Assembly (NCBI GenBank): GCA_903929315.1
Contig: CAIYUC010000228.1
Span: forward strand, 1 to 44,055
Reading direction: 5' to 3'
DNA length: 44,055 nt
Origin: an uncultured Bacteroidales bacterium
GTDB lineage: Bacteria > Bacteroidota > Bacteroidia > Bacteroidales > FEN-979
Positions 1-7,153 of the stretch are shown piece by piece. Positions within the stretch are counted from its first letter, which is position 1, and each line of letters begins with the position of its first letter. The position numbers and the translations under genes are program-made. A model generated the notes under the pieces. That model had not been told where the DNA came from. It saw nothing but the letters and a program-made list of their open reading frames with translations, and did not search any database.

Positions 1-141
1 CGGGTTCCGGTAAGCTTTGTAGGCTCCATCGCATATTATTATAAGGAAATCCTGATGGAATCAGCGAAAGAGCATGAGATCAATGTGGGAACCATTCTCC
101 AGTCCCCATTGGAAGGGTTGATAAAGTTTCATTGCAGATAG
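1..141 (+). CDS. N-acetylglucosamine kinase-like (BadF/BadG/BcrA/BcrD ATPase family), 3' end only
   Basis: An open frame runs from the left edge to a TAG at 139-141 and gives 46 residues. The segment reads VPVSFVGSIAYYY, then a helix, then SPLEGLIKFH at the end. This is the usual C-terminus of Bacteroidetes BadF-type sugar kinases annotated as N-acetylglucosamine kinase, which phosphorylate amino sugars in cell-wall recycling. The N-terminal ATP-binding half lies outside the window, so substrate cannot be judged. It is convergent with the next gene, with a gap of only 23 bp. Family assignment rests on the tail pattern alone. Confidence 0.7.
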   Translation, partial: RVPVSFVGSIAYYYKEILMESAKEHEINVGTILQSPLEGLIKFHCR

Positions 142-164
142 TATTGCAAAAGATTTACCAAGAT

Positions 165-548
165 CTAATTTGCCAGAAGTTTTGGTAAAAAAATAATGAT
201 CCCGACAGCCAAAGCCATGATCGAAGCTAACAAAACGCTCCCCGCAGCCAGGTCCTTTATTCTTCCGGCTTTTTCATTTTTTTCAGGAGAGAGGAGATCC
301 ACCATGGTTTCGATAGCCGTATTGATGATTTCCGCCATTAATACTAATCCGGTGGCAATAATGATAAACAACCATTCCACCCGGCTGATGTCAAGATAAA
401 AGCCAAGGACTATTGCAATCACTGCTATTCCGGTTTGAATCCATGAATTATGCTGCGTTTTCAACATATATGCTATCCCTTTAAATGCGAAATGAAAACT
501 TTTCAGGCGCATTTTCCAGGAAAAGGCAGGCTTATTTTCTGTTTCCAT
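165..548 (-). CDS. dgkA: Diacylglycerol/undecaprenol kinase family membrane protein
   Basis: The product is 127 residues, the usual length of the DgkA family. These small trimeric inner-membrane kinases phosphorylate diacylglycerol or, in Gram-positive homologues, undecaprenol. Visible marks are the amphipathic N-terminal stretch with FKGIAYML, three hydrophobic helices (about 38-55, 57-75 and 103-124), and the family motif AEIINTAIETMVDL (about 72-85). That motif carries the Glu/Asn/Glu residues that bind Mg-ATP. KDLAAGSVL follows, as expected. It lies downstream of the methyltransferase-like gene on the same strand. Undecaprenol kinase is an equally good name, since the substrate cannot be read from sequence. 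Confidence 0.92.
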   Translation of the reverse strand: METENKPAFSWKMRLKSFHFAFKGIAYMLKTQHNSWIQTGIAVIAIVLGFYLDISRVEWLFIIIATGLVLMAEIINTAIETMVDLLSPEKNEKAGRIKDLAAGSVLLASIMALAVGIIIFLPKLLAN

Positions 549-576
549 AAGATATTGATAACATCAATTGGCAAAT

Positions 577-611
577 AGTAATTCATATTTCATAACACAT
601 TATTCGTAATT
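577..611. repeat. Degenerate heptad array (5 units)
   Basis: Five 7-bp units in register (agtaatt, catattt, cataaca and two further variants) fill the gap between two minus-strand genes. The array ends one base before the stop codon of the methyltransferase-like gene (613-615). Units vary but keep the period. Confidence 0.5.
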
Positions 612-612
612 C

Positions 613-1176
613 TTAAAGGTATCTCCGCACCTGCTTCCGGTATTCTTCCCATTGTGAGCCAAACCTTGCGGCAAGAAATTTTTCTTCCCCGAGAATGATC
701 TTATGATGAACATAAATTCCATAGGCTGCCAGGACAAGGTTCACCTGGTTAGGATAATACATAAGAGAGGCTATACAAACCAGGTAACCGCTAAGATAGA
801 GTGGATTTCTGCTAAATTGAAAGATCCCTTTAGTTTTTAAAACGGTTTCCTGCCCAGGAAGTCCCACTCTTAATGATGTTCCGAGATTTGCAAAAGAAAT
901 AATGAAGAAAATGACGGCCATACATAAAAGTAATGCGGCAACCCATGATAACGGAGGAGGAACACGGATTAACCCCATCCCGGGAAAAATGGCTTTACAT
1001 ATAAATAAAGTCCAGGAGGCGAACAAACTGAGTTTTCCTGAATAAAAGAAGAATTCGTCTATGGTGGGCTTCCCGAGAAATTTGATGCCTTTCCGGCTGA
1101 TTGTTGCACCAAGGATGATCATCGATAACCCCAGAAATATAAAGGCGGAAATTACGATAAAACCATGTGTTTCCAT
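613..1176 (-). CDS. Isoprenylcysteine carboxyl methyltransferase (ICMT) family membrane protein
   Basis: A polytopic membrane protein whose C-terminal half has the ICMT/phospholipid methyltransferase pattern: GIFQFSRNPLYLSGYLV, then a helix, then EEKFLAARFGSQWEEYRKQVRRYL-type residues that form the SAM-binding C-terminus. Such bacterial proteins methylate unknown lipid or small-molecule substrates. I place the start at the ATG at 1176 (METHGFIV), giving 187 residues beginning directly with the first helix. The frame stays open to an ATG at 1269, but the extra 31 residues are not hydrophobic and do not look like this family. Distance to dgkA is 64 bp, so the two are probably co-transcribed. 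Confidence 0.78.
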   Translation of the reverse strand: METHGFIVISAFIFLGLSMIILGATISRKGIKFLGKPTIDEFFFYSGKLSLFASWTLFICKAIFPGMGLIRVPPPLSWVAALLLCMAVIFFIISFANLGTSLRVGLPGQETVLKTKGIFQFSRNPLYLSGYLVCIASLMYYPNQVNLVLAAYGIYVHHKIILGEEKFLAARFGSQWEEYRKQVRRYL

Positions 1177-1325
1177 ATTTTTTTTGTAAAAATAAAGAAA
1201 ATATTTCAGGAAGGTAAAACCTGTTACAACTTCCGCGATATCGTCCGGGAAGTTGGCACTCCTCGTCAATGGATAGCATTGTTCATAATTTTTTTTGTTT
1301 TTAATCAGTTCGTGAAAATGTTTAC

Positions 1326-1333
1326 TATCTTTG
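1326..1333 (+). promoter_or_regulatory. Bacteroidetes -7 promoter element TATCTTTG
   Basis: Exact match to the TAnnTTTG -7 element, 28 bp before the ATG of the 119-residue secreted protein. No TTG -33 element is visible at the usual 19-21 bp spacing. Confidence 0.6.
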
Positions 1334-1361
1334 CATTAATTTAATCTAAATAAATACAGAT

Positions 1362-1721
1362 ATGAAAACATTGAAGCTTATTATTGCAATCGTTTTGATT
1401 TGCAGCGTCAGCAGTATTATGGCACAGACGGCCAAACCTGCCGCTACAAAGATGAATTACTATTTTGTAATGGCAACTCATACACCTGAACAATGCGCGA
1501 ATAATCTGACAGAACTGAAGGATAAGGGAGATGCGTTTGTTTCAAAATTTTATTTTGGATGTCACCATGGCGATCATACCTGTTATGCAATTTTGCAGGG
1601 AACTTCCGAAGAGGCAGTAAGGAAATCACTCCCGAAAGTCGAGCAGGATGTCGCCAAAATTATGCCGGTGGATAAAATGACGGTGGCTGAACTTCAAAAG
1701 ATGCACAAGGTTATGAAGTAA
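1362..1721 (+). CDS. Small exported protein of unknown function
   Basis: The 119-residue product begins with a clear signal peptide (MKTLKLIIAIVLICSVSSIMAQ, cleavage likely after about residue 21). The mature part contains YYFVMATHTPEQC, a helix, then FYFGCHHGDHTCYAILQG and a final helix. The strand-helix-strand-strand-helix order suggests a ferredoxin-like alpha/beta-barrel, the fold of small dimeric domains such as DUF4242. This is a fold guess, not a family match. Two His and three Cys residues (Cys, Cys-His-His, His-x-Cys) could bind a metal. It has its own promoter and terminator and so forms a single-gene unit. Confidence 0.75.
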   Translation: MKTLKLIIAIVLICSVSSIMAQTAKPAATKMNYYFVMATHTPEQCANNLTELKDKGDAFVSKFYFGCHHGDHTCYAILQGTSEEAVRKSLPKVEQDVAKIMPVDKMTVAELQKMHKVMK

Positions 1722-1755
1722 ACCACTTTTATGTTATCAATACCGGATTCATAAC

Positions 1756-1794
1756 AAAAACGGGCTGTATCGGAAAGCATAGCCCGTTTTTTTT
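1756..1794 (+). terminator. Rho-independent terminator
   Basis: An 11-bp stem (AAAAACGGGCT at 1756-1766 with AGCCCGTTTTT at 1781-1791), a 14-nt loop and a T run to 1794. It lies 35 bp after the stop codon of the small exported protein. Confidence 0.85.
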
Positions 1795-1948
1795 GATCGC
1801 TTGATATTTAATACGTTGACCTGTCCTTGAAAGATAGACAGTTGTTTCAAACAGGGAATATTTATTTTAAAATCTTTTGGAAATAGAAAAATACCTAAAT
1901 TCGAAGTGTCAAACCCTAATATTTGTATAACCTTAAAAATTTAATACT

Positions 1949-2383
1949 ATGGAAAAGAAAAAATTAACCAATCGCTATTTAACATTTTTAACCGGAACAA
2001 TTTTCGGCGGACTACTCTTCGGCGTTTTTCTGCTGATCAGCGGAAGCAAACCACCGGATTCTCCGGCTCAACCAAATAGTTCTCCAGGAATCAGTGCCCG
2101 GATTTATTATCATAAATATCTTAGCAACAAACCACTCAGTATCGACACCTTAAAAGCAATTGCCATTGATCAGAATCAGTTGATTGCTATGAACAGCATC
2201 CATAAAAATCCAAAGTATATAGGTTACAGAATCTACTCCGGACTAGATAATGGAGCCAACAAGATCAGTATAGTCGTGGGCTTCGATAATTTGAACCATG
2301 ATGATACTACGAGTATCCTTATAACATCACGCACCTATGACCCTTGCCCACCGATTTGTGATAAAACCAGCCCGATCAATTAA
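1949..2383 (+). CDS. Membrane-anchored protein of unknown function
   Basis: The 144-residue product has a short basic N-terminus, one hydrophobic segment at about residues 11-31 and a Pro/Ser-rich linker (about 33-46). A periplasmic domain of about 95 residues follows, ending DPCPPICDKTSPIN with two Cys residues that could form a disulfide. I do not recognise the family. The anchor could also be an uncleaved signal. The gene stands alone between the terminator at 1794 and the tRNA. The 154 bp before it are AT-rich and hold no exact TAnnTTTG element that I could find. Confidence 0.65.
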   Translation: MEKKKLTNRYLTFLTGTIFGGLLFGVFLLISGSKPPDSPAQPNSSPGISARIYYHKYLSNKPLSIDTLKAIAIDQNQLIAMNSIHKNPKYIGYRIYSGLDNGANKISIVVGFDNLNHDDTTSILITSRTYDPCPPICDKTSPIN

Positions 2384-2420
2384 TAATTAATCTTGAAGGA
2401 CGAGGAGGAGTATTATTATG

Positions 2421-2448
2421 ATGTACGAAGTACGAAGTACGATGTACG
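2421..2448. repeat. Heptad array (4 units, atgtacg/aagtacg)
   Basis: Four in-register 7-bp units alternate between two variants (atgtacg, aagtacg). The array lies between the 144-residue membrane protein and the tRNA promoter. The following bases continue with weaker heptad character to about 2476. Confidence 0.75.
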
Positions 2449-2477
2449 ATTGAAATGTCAGATTGACGATTAATTCT

Positions 2478-2485
2478 TAGCTTTG
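2478..2485 (+). promoter_or_regulatory. -7 promoter element TAGCTTTG for the tRNA
   Basis: Exact TAnnTTTG match 40 bp before the mature 5' end of tRNA-Gly. No correctly spaced TTG was found upstream. Confidence 0.5.
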
Positions 2486-2525
2486 CACACTCACACTTCC
2501 TCCACACACAAACTCACACTCTATC

Positions 2526-2598
2526 GCGGAAGTAGCTCAGTTGGTAGAGCATCAGCTTCCCAAGCTGAGGGTCGCGGGTCCGAATCCCGTTTTCCGCT
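2526..2598 (+). tRNA. tRNA-Gly (anticodon CCC)
   Basis: A full cloverleaf can be drawn. The 7-bp acceptor stem is GCGGAAG with TTTCCGC, including one G-T pair. The D arm is GCTC/GAGC. The anticodon stem is TCAGC/GCTGA with loop TTCCCAA, which places CCC at positions 34-36. The T stem is GCGGG/CCCGT. The discriminator is T and CCA is not encoded. The T loop reads TCCGAAT where nearly all tRNAs have TTCGAAT, so position 55 is C instead of the universal U that becomes pseudouridine. The gene may be read through into the dimethylargininase gene, since no terminator with a T run separates them. Confidence 0.93.
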
Positions 2599-2610
2599 CA
2601 AACCTCATAT

Positions 2611-2668
2611 TCTGAATCCCTGCATTCTGCTCCCGATAGCTATCGGGACTGAATTCCTGCATTCCTTC
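2611..2668. repeat. Two in-register heptad triplets flanking an 18-bp perfect palindrome
   Basis: Three heptads (tctgaat, ccctgca, ttctgct) occupy 2611-2631. Three closely matching heptads (actgaat, tcctgca, ttccttc) occupy 2648-2668. Between them lies the palindrome TCCCGATAGCTATCGGGA (2631-2648, sharing its end bases with the heptads). A transcript could fold it into a hairpin with no T run. It sits between the tRNA and the dimethylargininase start. Confidence 0.75.
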
Positions 2669-2680
2669 AAACTTTAAATT

Positions 2681-3442
2681 ATGTTAAAACATGCAATTGT
2701 CAGAAAACCTTGCCGGGAAATGGTCAAAGGGCTGACAACAGCGAACCTGGGTCCCCCGGATTATCAGAAAGCATTGGATCAACATAGGAAATATGTTCAA
2801 ATTTTAGAAGAATGCGGGTTACAGGTTTGTGTGCTCGATGCCGATAACCGGTATCCGGATTCGACTTTCGTCGAAGATATTGCACTTTGTACCTCACAAT
2901 GTGCGATAATCACTAATCCCGGAGCTTTGTCGAGAAAAGGAGAAACCCTTGAAATGAAACGAATTCTTGAGGGATTTTATCATGATATTGAGGAAATTAA
3001 GTCACCCGGAACGTTGGATGCCGGTGATGTCATGATGGTTAATGAACATTATTTTATCGGTATATCACAAAGAACGAATCACGAAGGTGCAGATCAATTA
3101 ATAGAAATTCTGCAAGGATATCAAATGACAGGTTCAAAGGTTCAATTAATAAACTTTTTACACCTGAAAACCGGAGTTTCTTACCTGGAGCAGAATAATC
3201 TGTTAATAAGTGGAGAGTTTATTAATAACCCGGAATTTGACCGGTTTAATAAAATTATGGTCCATAAGAATGAAGGATATGCGGCAAATTCATTATGGAT
3301 TAATGGCAAGGTGCTTGTTCCCCAAGGATTCCCTGAAACAAAAAAGAATATAGAAAACGCAGGATATACAACAATAACAGTTGATGTCTTCGAGTTTCAG
3401 AAATTAGACGGCGGATTAAGTTGTCTTTCCCTGAGATTCTGA
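2681..3442 (+). CDS. ddaH: Dimethylarginine dimethylaminohydrolase (DDAH)
   Basis: The product is 253 residues, the same length as the well-studied bacterial DDAHs. These hydrolyse N-omega-methylated arginines to citrulline and (di)methylamine. The catalytic and binding residues of the family are present in order: FVEDIAL with Glu65-Asp66 (guanidinium binding), Arg85, TLDAGDV with Asp113, HLKTGVSYL with His161, and the nucleophile Cys248 in DGGLSCLS near the C-terminus. The acidic triad residue is Asp, as in mammalian DDAH, instead of the Glu of the Pseudomonas enzyme. Arginine deiminase is longer, so it is less likely. The start at 2681 immediately gives the usual MLKHAIVRKP. It converges with the next gene, 78 bp away. 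Confidence 0.9.
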   Translation: MLKHAIVRKPCREMVKGLTTANLGPPDYQKALDQHRKYVQILEECGLQVCVLDADNRYPDSTFVEDIALCTSQCAIITNPGALSRKGETLEMKRILEGFYHDIEEIKSPGTLDAGDVMMVNEHYFIGISQRTNHEGADQLIEILQGYQMTGSKVQLINFLHLKTGVSYLEQNNLLISGEFINNPEFDRFNKIMVHKNEGYAANSLWINGKVLVPQGFPETKKNIENAGYTTITVDVFEFQKLDGGLSCLSLRF

Positions 3443-3520
3443 TGAAACAGGATGACATTTACAGCAAAATAATTAAAAAAAGCAGCAGTATAAAACGTAT
3501 TAAATGTCAAATCGGGTAGG

Positions 3521-4936
3521 CTATTTGGTCTCGCCAGCCTTAAAGGTAGTCCAGGGCTGTGATGGCCGATCTTTTATTATTCCGGTCATCCAGTCGTACT
3601 GCGGATGTGCTTTCAAAAAAGCTTTAGCGTTGAATGGCATTCCGCACGAGGAGCCCCATCTTGCAACGAACGACATTTGTTTTGCCATCTTCGAATCAAG
3701 AACTTTCCCATCAAGGGCACCATCCGGGGTAAATGGAAGATATGGACCTGATCGCTCTTCATCAAGATCGCAATGCTGACATAATGTACGGCAGTCCGGG
3801 AGTTCCTTATTAAGATAAGTATCAAAATGATCTGCCTCGAATTTTTCAGCAAGTTCAAGGTTAATCCTACCGGCATATTCTTTCATCAGAGTTTTCCACC
3901 TGACGCGCCTCGCAACACTGCTGAACCGGATGTCTGTTTCAGACCTTTTGACTTCGAATCTCAGAATCCTTAGATCTTCGGGAACATTTGACCCGGTGAA
4001 AAATCCATCTTTTTTCTTCTCAAAACCGATGTATTTCAGACCCAGCTCCAGCCTGGCAATTTCATTTGTATTAACATCACCCAGGAGCCATGCGTTTGCA
4101 TATCCGCCGTTATTGCCTTTTTTCATTATGTTGCACCATTCATCTATCGATGAAGCATATTGTGTAGCAGTGCGCATCCTTGAAAATTCCGGAACTCCAT
4201 TCTTGTCAAAGGGGAAAAAATCTGCAATTGTTGTTTCGGAACCCACAAGACCTGCATCAGTTACAAAGAAATCCGTACCGCTATGAATAAATCCCACTAT
4301 AGCCTGCATCAGCATGTGATGACCTTTCTCAGGTACGATATCCAGAATAAGGTTACAGGGAGGGGAAAAATATTCAGCATGGGTATTGTGTCCGAGTACT
4401 ATCCCGCCATCAGAGGTCATGCTTCCGGTTGCAATAAAAGAACTGCAGGATTGTTTTACTGTTTCGGGTGAATTTATTTTCATGGAGTCCTTTACTGACG
4501 GAAACCAATAATCAATGAGTTCCATAAATCCGTTAAGAGCAATGAGTTCATCCTGGCTGGTTGATATGTTTGCAGCCTTCATGCCTGTGACCATTCCATT
4601 TATTTCCCTGAGATTCTCAGGATCAACTTTTTTACTTAATATCTCACCTGCTTTCTGAACGAGCCAGCTCCACTTAAGTGCACTCTGGTATTCCCATGAA
4701 ACACTCAGTATACGAATTGACTCGTTGATTTCATTTGCCAGCAGGTATCCATATTGGAAACCCCTTTCTTCAGGATTCCCTTCAATGTGAAGATAGATCC
4801 ATCCGGCTTTTTCGTGGCGGTTTGCTTGAGACAGCCATTCTTTCTGCTCATTTGTAAGCTGATTGTAGGTTTGACTAAGGACCCATGAGGAGCAGAAGAA
4901 AACCGTTAAAATGAGAACTACCATCCTTTTTTTCAT
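3521..4936 (-). CDS. Secreted Ntn hydrolase, C45 / phospholipase B-like family
   Basis: The product is 471 residues with a signal peptide (MKKRMVVLILTVFFCSSWVLSQ). I chose the ATG at 4936 because the frame's upstream ATG at 4987 would add 17 polar residues before the signal. Family marks are GNPEERGFQYGYLLANEI (about 53-70), INGMVTGM (about 112-119), and SCSSFIATGSMTSDGG with Cys164 as the likely self-exposed N-terminal nucleophile. GHNTH follows. Relatives are autoproteolytic amidases and acyltransferases, including acyl-CoA:6-aminopenicillanate acyltransferase and phospholipase B-like proteins. The protein is probably periplasmic or secreted and cleaves an amide or ester bond, but its substrate is unknown. 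It is the last gene after the T9SS cargo gene on this strand. Confidence 0.8.
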   Translation of the reverse strand: MKKRMVVLILTVFFCSSWVLSQTYNQLTNEQKEWLSQANRHEKAGWIYLHIEGNPEERGFQYGYLLANEINESIRILSVSWEYQSALKWSWLVQKAGEILSKKVDPENLREINGMVTGMKAANISTSQDELIALNGFMELIDYWFPSVKDSMKINSPETVKQSCSSFIATGSMTSDGGIVLGHNTHAEYFSPPCNLILDIVPEKGHHMLMQAIVGFIHSGTDFFVTDAGLVGSETTIADFFPFDKNGVPEFSRMRTATQYASSIDEWCNIMKKGNNGGYANAWLLGDVNTNEIARLELGLKYIGFEKKKDGFFTGSNVPEDLRILRFEVKRSETDIRFSSVARRVRWKTLMKEYAGRINLELAEKFEADHFDTYLNKELPDCRTLCQHCDLDEERSGPYLPFTPDGALDGKVLDSKMAKQMSFVARWGSSCGMPFNAKAFLKAHPQYDWMTGIIKDRPSQPWTTFKAGETK

Positions 4937-5084
4937 AATATTCTTACTTTTAAGTTCCCGGAAGCGACATGCGCCACTGGTGACCACACGACGGTTGCTT
5001 TATAATTCAAGTGGCAACTTTCCTTGCCTGTCAATGAAACGTAAAACTTGCTAAAGTTGAAGTAATTGTCAATTGTTTTTATGC

Positions 5085-6635
5085 TTAATGCTGTACGAGT
5101 AGCTTTCTGCATGAAACACGGTTACCGGACCTCATTTCAACAAAATAAAAACCTGCATTCCAGTTATCTGTTACCAGTTGATACGTGTTATGTCCGCTCT
5201 TTATGGTTTGCCCGAATACTGTTTTGCCTGACAAATCAAATACCTTTAGCCGCACTTCTTCATTCCCACCGGATTGATATTTTATTATCACATAATTATC
5301 TGCCGGATCAGGATAAAGCGAAAAATCAACCGAATGTACTGTCTCGTTTATACCCGCTACAAAACCGCTATAATTATAACGGGATAACCATGTAAGGGAT
5401 TGTTGGGTTGACCCTGCCAGCAATATTTTGTTTCCGGCCAGTAGGATCATAGGGCCGACATTCGTATATTGGCTTCCGGCAGAATTGGGATCATATTGAA
5501 AATAAATAAATGGCATACGACTTGCAAATACCGAATCGGATTTGCCTGATGTGTTCAACACCGTTAATTGACCCGCATAAGTTTGAAAAGTACCCGTACT
5601 GATACTTTGGCCGGAAATCAGCACCTCTCCATTGTCAAGCGCCATACCCCCCGTCATTATTGTACTCCAGAATAAGTTTACAGCTGCAAGTCCATTCATG
5701 CCATAACTCATATCCTGTGTGCCATCGGTTTTTACATGAATGGCAAATGAAAACCGACTACCCGCGACATAATTTAATAAGATAACTGCACTATTATCGG
5801 GCAAGGCTACACCAATGGCTGACCTTACCCCGAGTTGTGTTGTTTGCGTGGAATCGGGGCGGATATAATTGTAACCACTACTCCCAAATGAATTATCAAT
5901 GCTGCCATTTGGCAAAATGCGTGTTACGAGAACATAACCGGAAGGGGTTGGGGTTGACATTACAATCCTGTCATTATGATCGAGGATGAAACTACAGGCT
6001 GCCCAAACAGTTTGGTTGATGATTACCCTGCCAGCCGTGCCAAAGGCGTTGTCCACAATACCATCGCTATTCATTTTAATGATCATAGCGGTGTCATTCT
6101 GAAGCCCGAAATTAGTAAATACCAACCGGATAGTGTTGTCAGACAGAACCTTTATATCAGGATTCATAACCGCACCTCCCCAATCCGGATGTACCTCATT
6201 CCCAAACGTAGTATATCCGGATGTACCGAACGTTGAATCGAGGGCTCCCTCAGATGTCAATCTCGCTATATAGCATCCGAAATTCGAAACAGGACCGAAA
6301 CAGGCCAGGATTTTTCCATTGGGTAGTACTTTGACAGAGGGCCCCTGAATAGCATAAGGAAGGACTGCATATCCATTAACGCCAAATGTAGTGTCAAGCG
6401 TGCCGTTGGCAAAAAACCGCCTCACCGCTGGGTATTGAATACCTTTTACTCCCTGCACTATCTTGCCATCGGTCTGCACATCCATTCCGTATGGGGTTCC
6501 GGTGTAAGTAGCATTAAAGCTATTGAGGAGCACTCCGCCGATACCAAAACTGCTGTCGGGCAGTATCGACTTCATTTGTGCAAAAACATTTGTGGTAATT
6601 AATAATACTGCTAAAATTGTGATTATTTTTTTCAT
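5085..6635 (-). CDS. Delta-60 repeat protein with T9SS type A sorting tail
   Basis: The 516-residue product has a signal peptide (MKKIITILAVLLITTNVFAQ) and a series of delta-60 repeats. At least six copies of a pattern like NGTLDTTFGVNGY are visible (PDSSFGIGG, GTLDTTFGVNG, GALDSTFGTSG, GIVDNAFGTAG, GSIDNSFGSSG, GTQDMSYGMNG). These build a beta-propeller-like structure. The last 80 residues are a Por-type secretion tail (FSLYPDPADNYVIIKY, LKVFDLSGKTVF, AGFYFVEMRSG, ending RKLLVQH). The protein should be exported through Sec, carried across the outer membrane by the type IX system and fixed to the surface. Its function is unknown. It is a single gene with a weak -7-like sequence (TACCTTTA, complement 6678-6685). 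Confidence 0.85.
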   Translation of the reverse strand: MKKIITILAVLLITTNVFAQMKSILPDSSFGIGGVLLNSFNATYTGTPYGMDVQTDGKIVQGVKGIQYPAVRRFFANGTLDTTFGVNGYAVLPYAIQGPSVKVLPNGKILACFGPVSNFGCYIARLTSEGALDSTFGTSGYTTFGNEVHPDWGGAVMNPDIKVLSDNTIRLVFTNFGLQNDTAMIIKMNSDGIVDNAFGTAGRVIINQTVWAACSFILDHNDRIVMSTPTPSGYVLVTRILPNGSIDNSFGSSGYNYIRPDSTQTTQLGVRSAIGVALPDNSAVILLNYVAGSRFSFAIHVKTDGTQDMSYGMNGLAAVNLFWSTIMTGGMALDNGEVLISGQSISTGTFQTYAGQLTVLNTSGKSDSVFASRMPFIYFQYDPNSAGSQYTNVGPMILLAGNKILLAGSTQQSLTWLSRYNYSGFVAGINETVHSVDFSLYPDPADNYVIIKYQSGGNEEVRLKVFDLSGKTVFGQTIKSGHNTYQLVTDNWNAGFYFVEMRSGNRVSCRKLLVQH

Positions 6636-7013
6636 TTATGTTTTGTTAAAATTAGGTTGTTTGTTTTAAATTTTTTGTAAAGGTAATATTTATTTTGTTA
6701 ATGTAAGTTCGGTCTTCGGCATTACAGCTAAAGGTTTGCGAGTTTAGGGCTACTATAACATTAGTAATTAGTCATATATGATAATTTATAAATATATAAC
6801 AAAATTCAATTTACATCATATTCATATTAAAATCGGGTAACTTTTAAACCATTTATTTTACAGCGGGTTAAGAAATGAAGCTTAAACTTTTCGTTATCGA
6901 AGTTCACGGGAATTTTCACACGGTTTACAATAATAGTCAGTTATTACAAATGATCCATACTTTTGTACCCAGAAATCCCGTTTACAGGGATCGGGTGAAG
7001 GAATGGCCGGAAT

Positions 7014-7063
7014 GTGGACAAACGGACACAAGCAGTCAGGCGGACGGGCGGACAAGCGGACAA
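7014..7063. repeat. Degenerate 7-8 bp array, GCGGACAA-like units
   Basis: About six units related to gcggacaa (gtggacaa, acggacac, ggcggacg, ggcggaca, gcggacaa) follow one another with 7- or 8-bp spacing, in the leader of the ABC transporter operon. Confidence 0.6.
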
Positions 7064-7092
7064 AATCAATTACTGATTAAATAGTTAATTTT

Positions 7093-7124
7093 TTTCGCTA
7101 TTTCGCCATCTCGCTATTTCGCTA
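7093..7124. repeat. Octamer array TTTCGCTA (4 units)
   Basis: Four 8-bp units in exact register: tttcgcta, tttcgcca, tctcgcta, tttcgcta. The same family appears in reverse orientation at 43419-43449. The array ends 29 bp before the ABC ATPase start. Confidence 0.8.
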
Positions 7125-7153
7125 CTTTACCAGTAATTTAATAGGAACCATGA

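Larger units (their letters stand above)
6636..7153. other. 518-bp intergenic region with two short tandem arrays, no convincing gene
   Basis: The first 250 bp are AT-rich spacer. One short phrase near 6712-6760 (ending gtttgcgagtttagggctac) has the look of a dispersed element, but no second copy is in the window. A 69-codon frame at 6875-7084 is not supported: its C-terminal third is encoded by a GGCGGACA-type array and it lacks any protein-like pattern. Arrays lie at 7014-7063 and 7093-7124, just before the ABC transporter start. Confidence 0.6.

Noticed and set aside
2483-2677. 64-codon open frame across the tRNA
   Set aside because: It is produced by reading through the tRNA-Gly gene and the palindrome. 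It has no protein-like pattern.
6712-6760. Possible mobile-element remnant phrase near gtttgcgagtttagggctac
   Set aside because: It only gives an impression of a dispersed intergenic element. No second copy and no inverted ends are in the window.
6875-7084. 69-codon frame before the ABC transporter
   Set aside because: Its last third is encoded by the GGCGGACA array, it has no recognisable motif and no promoter. It is treated as intergenic.
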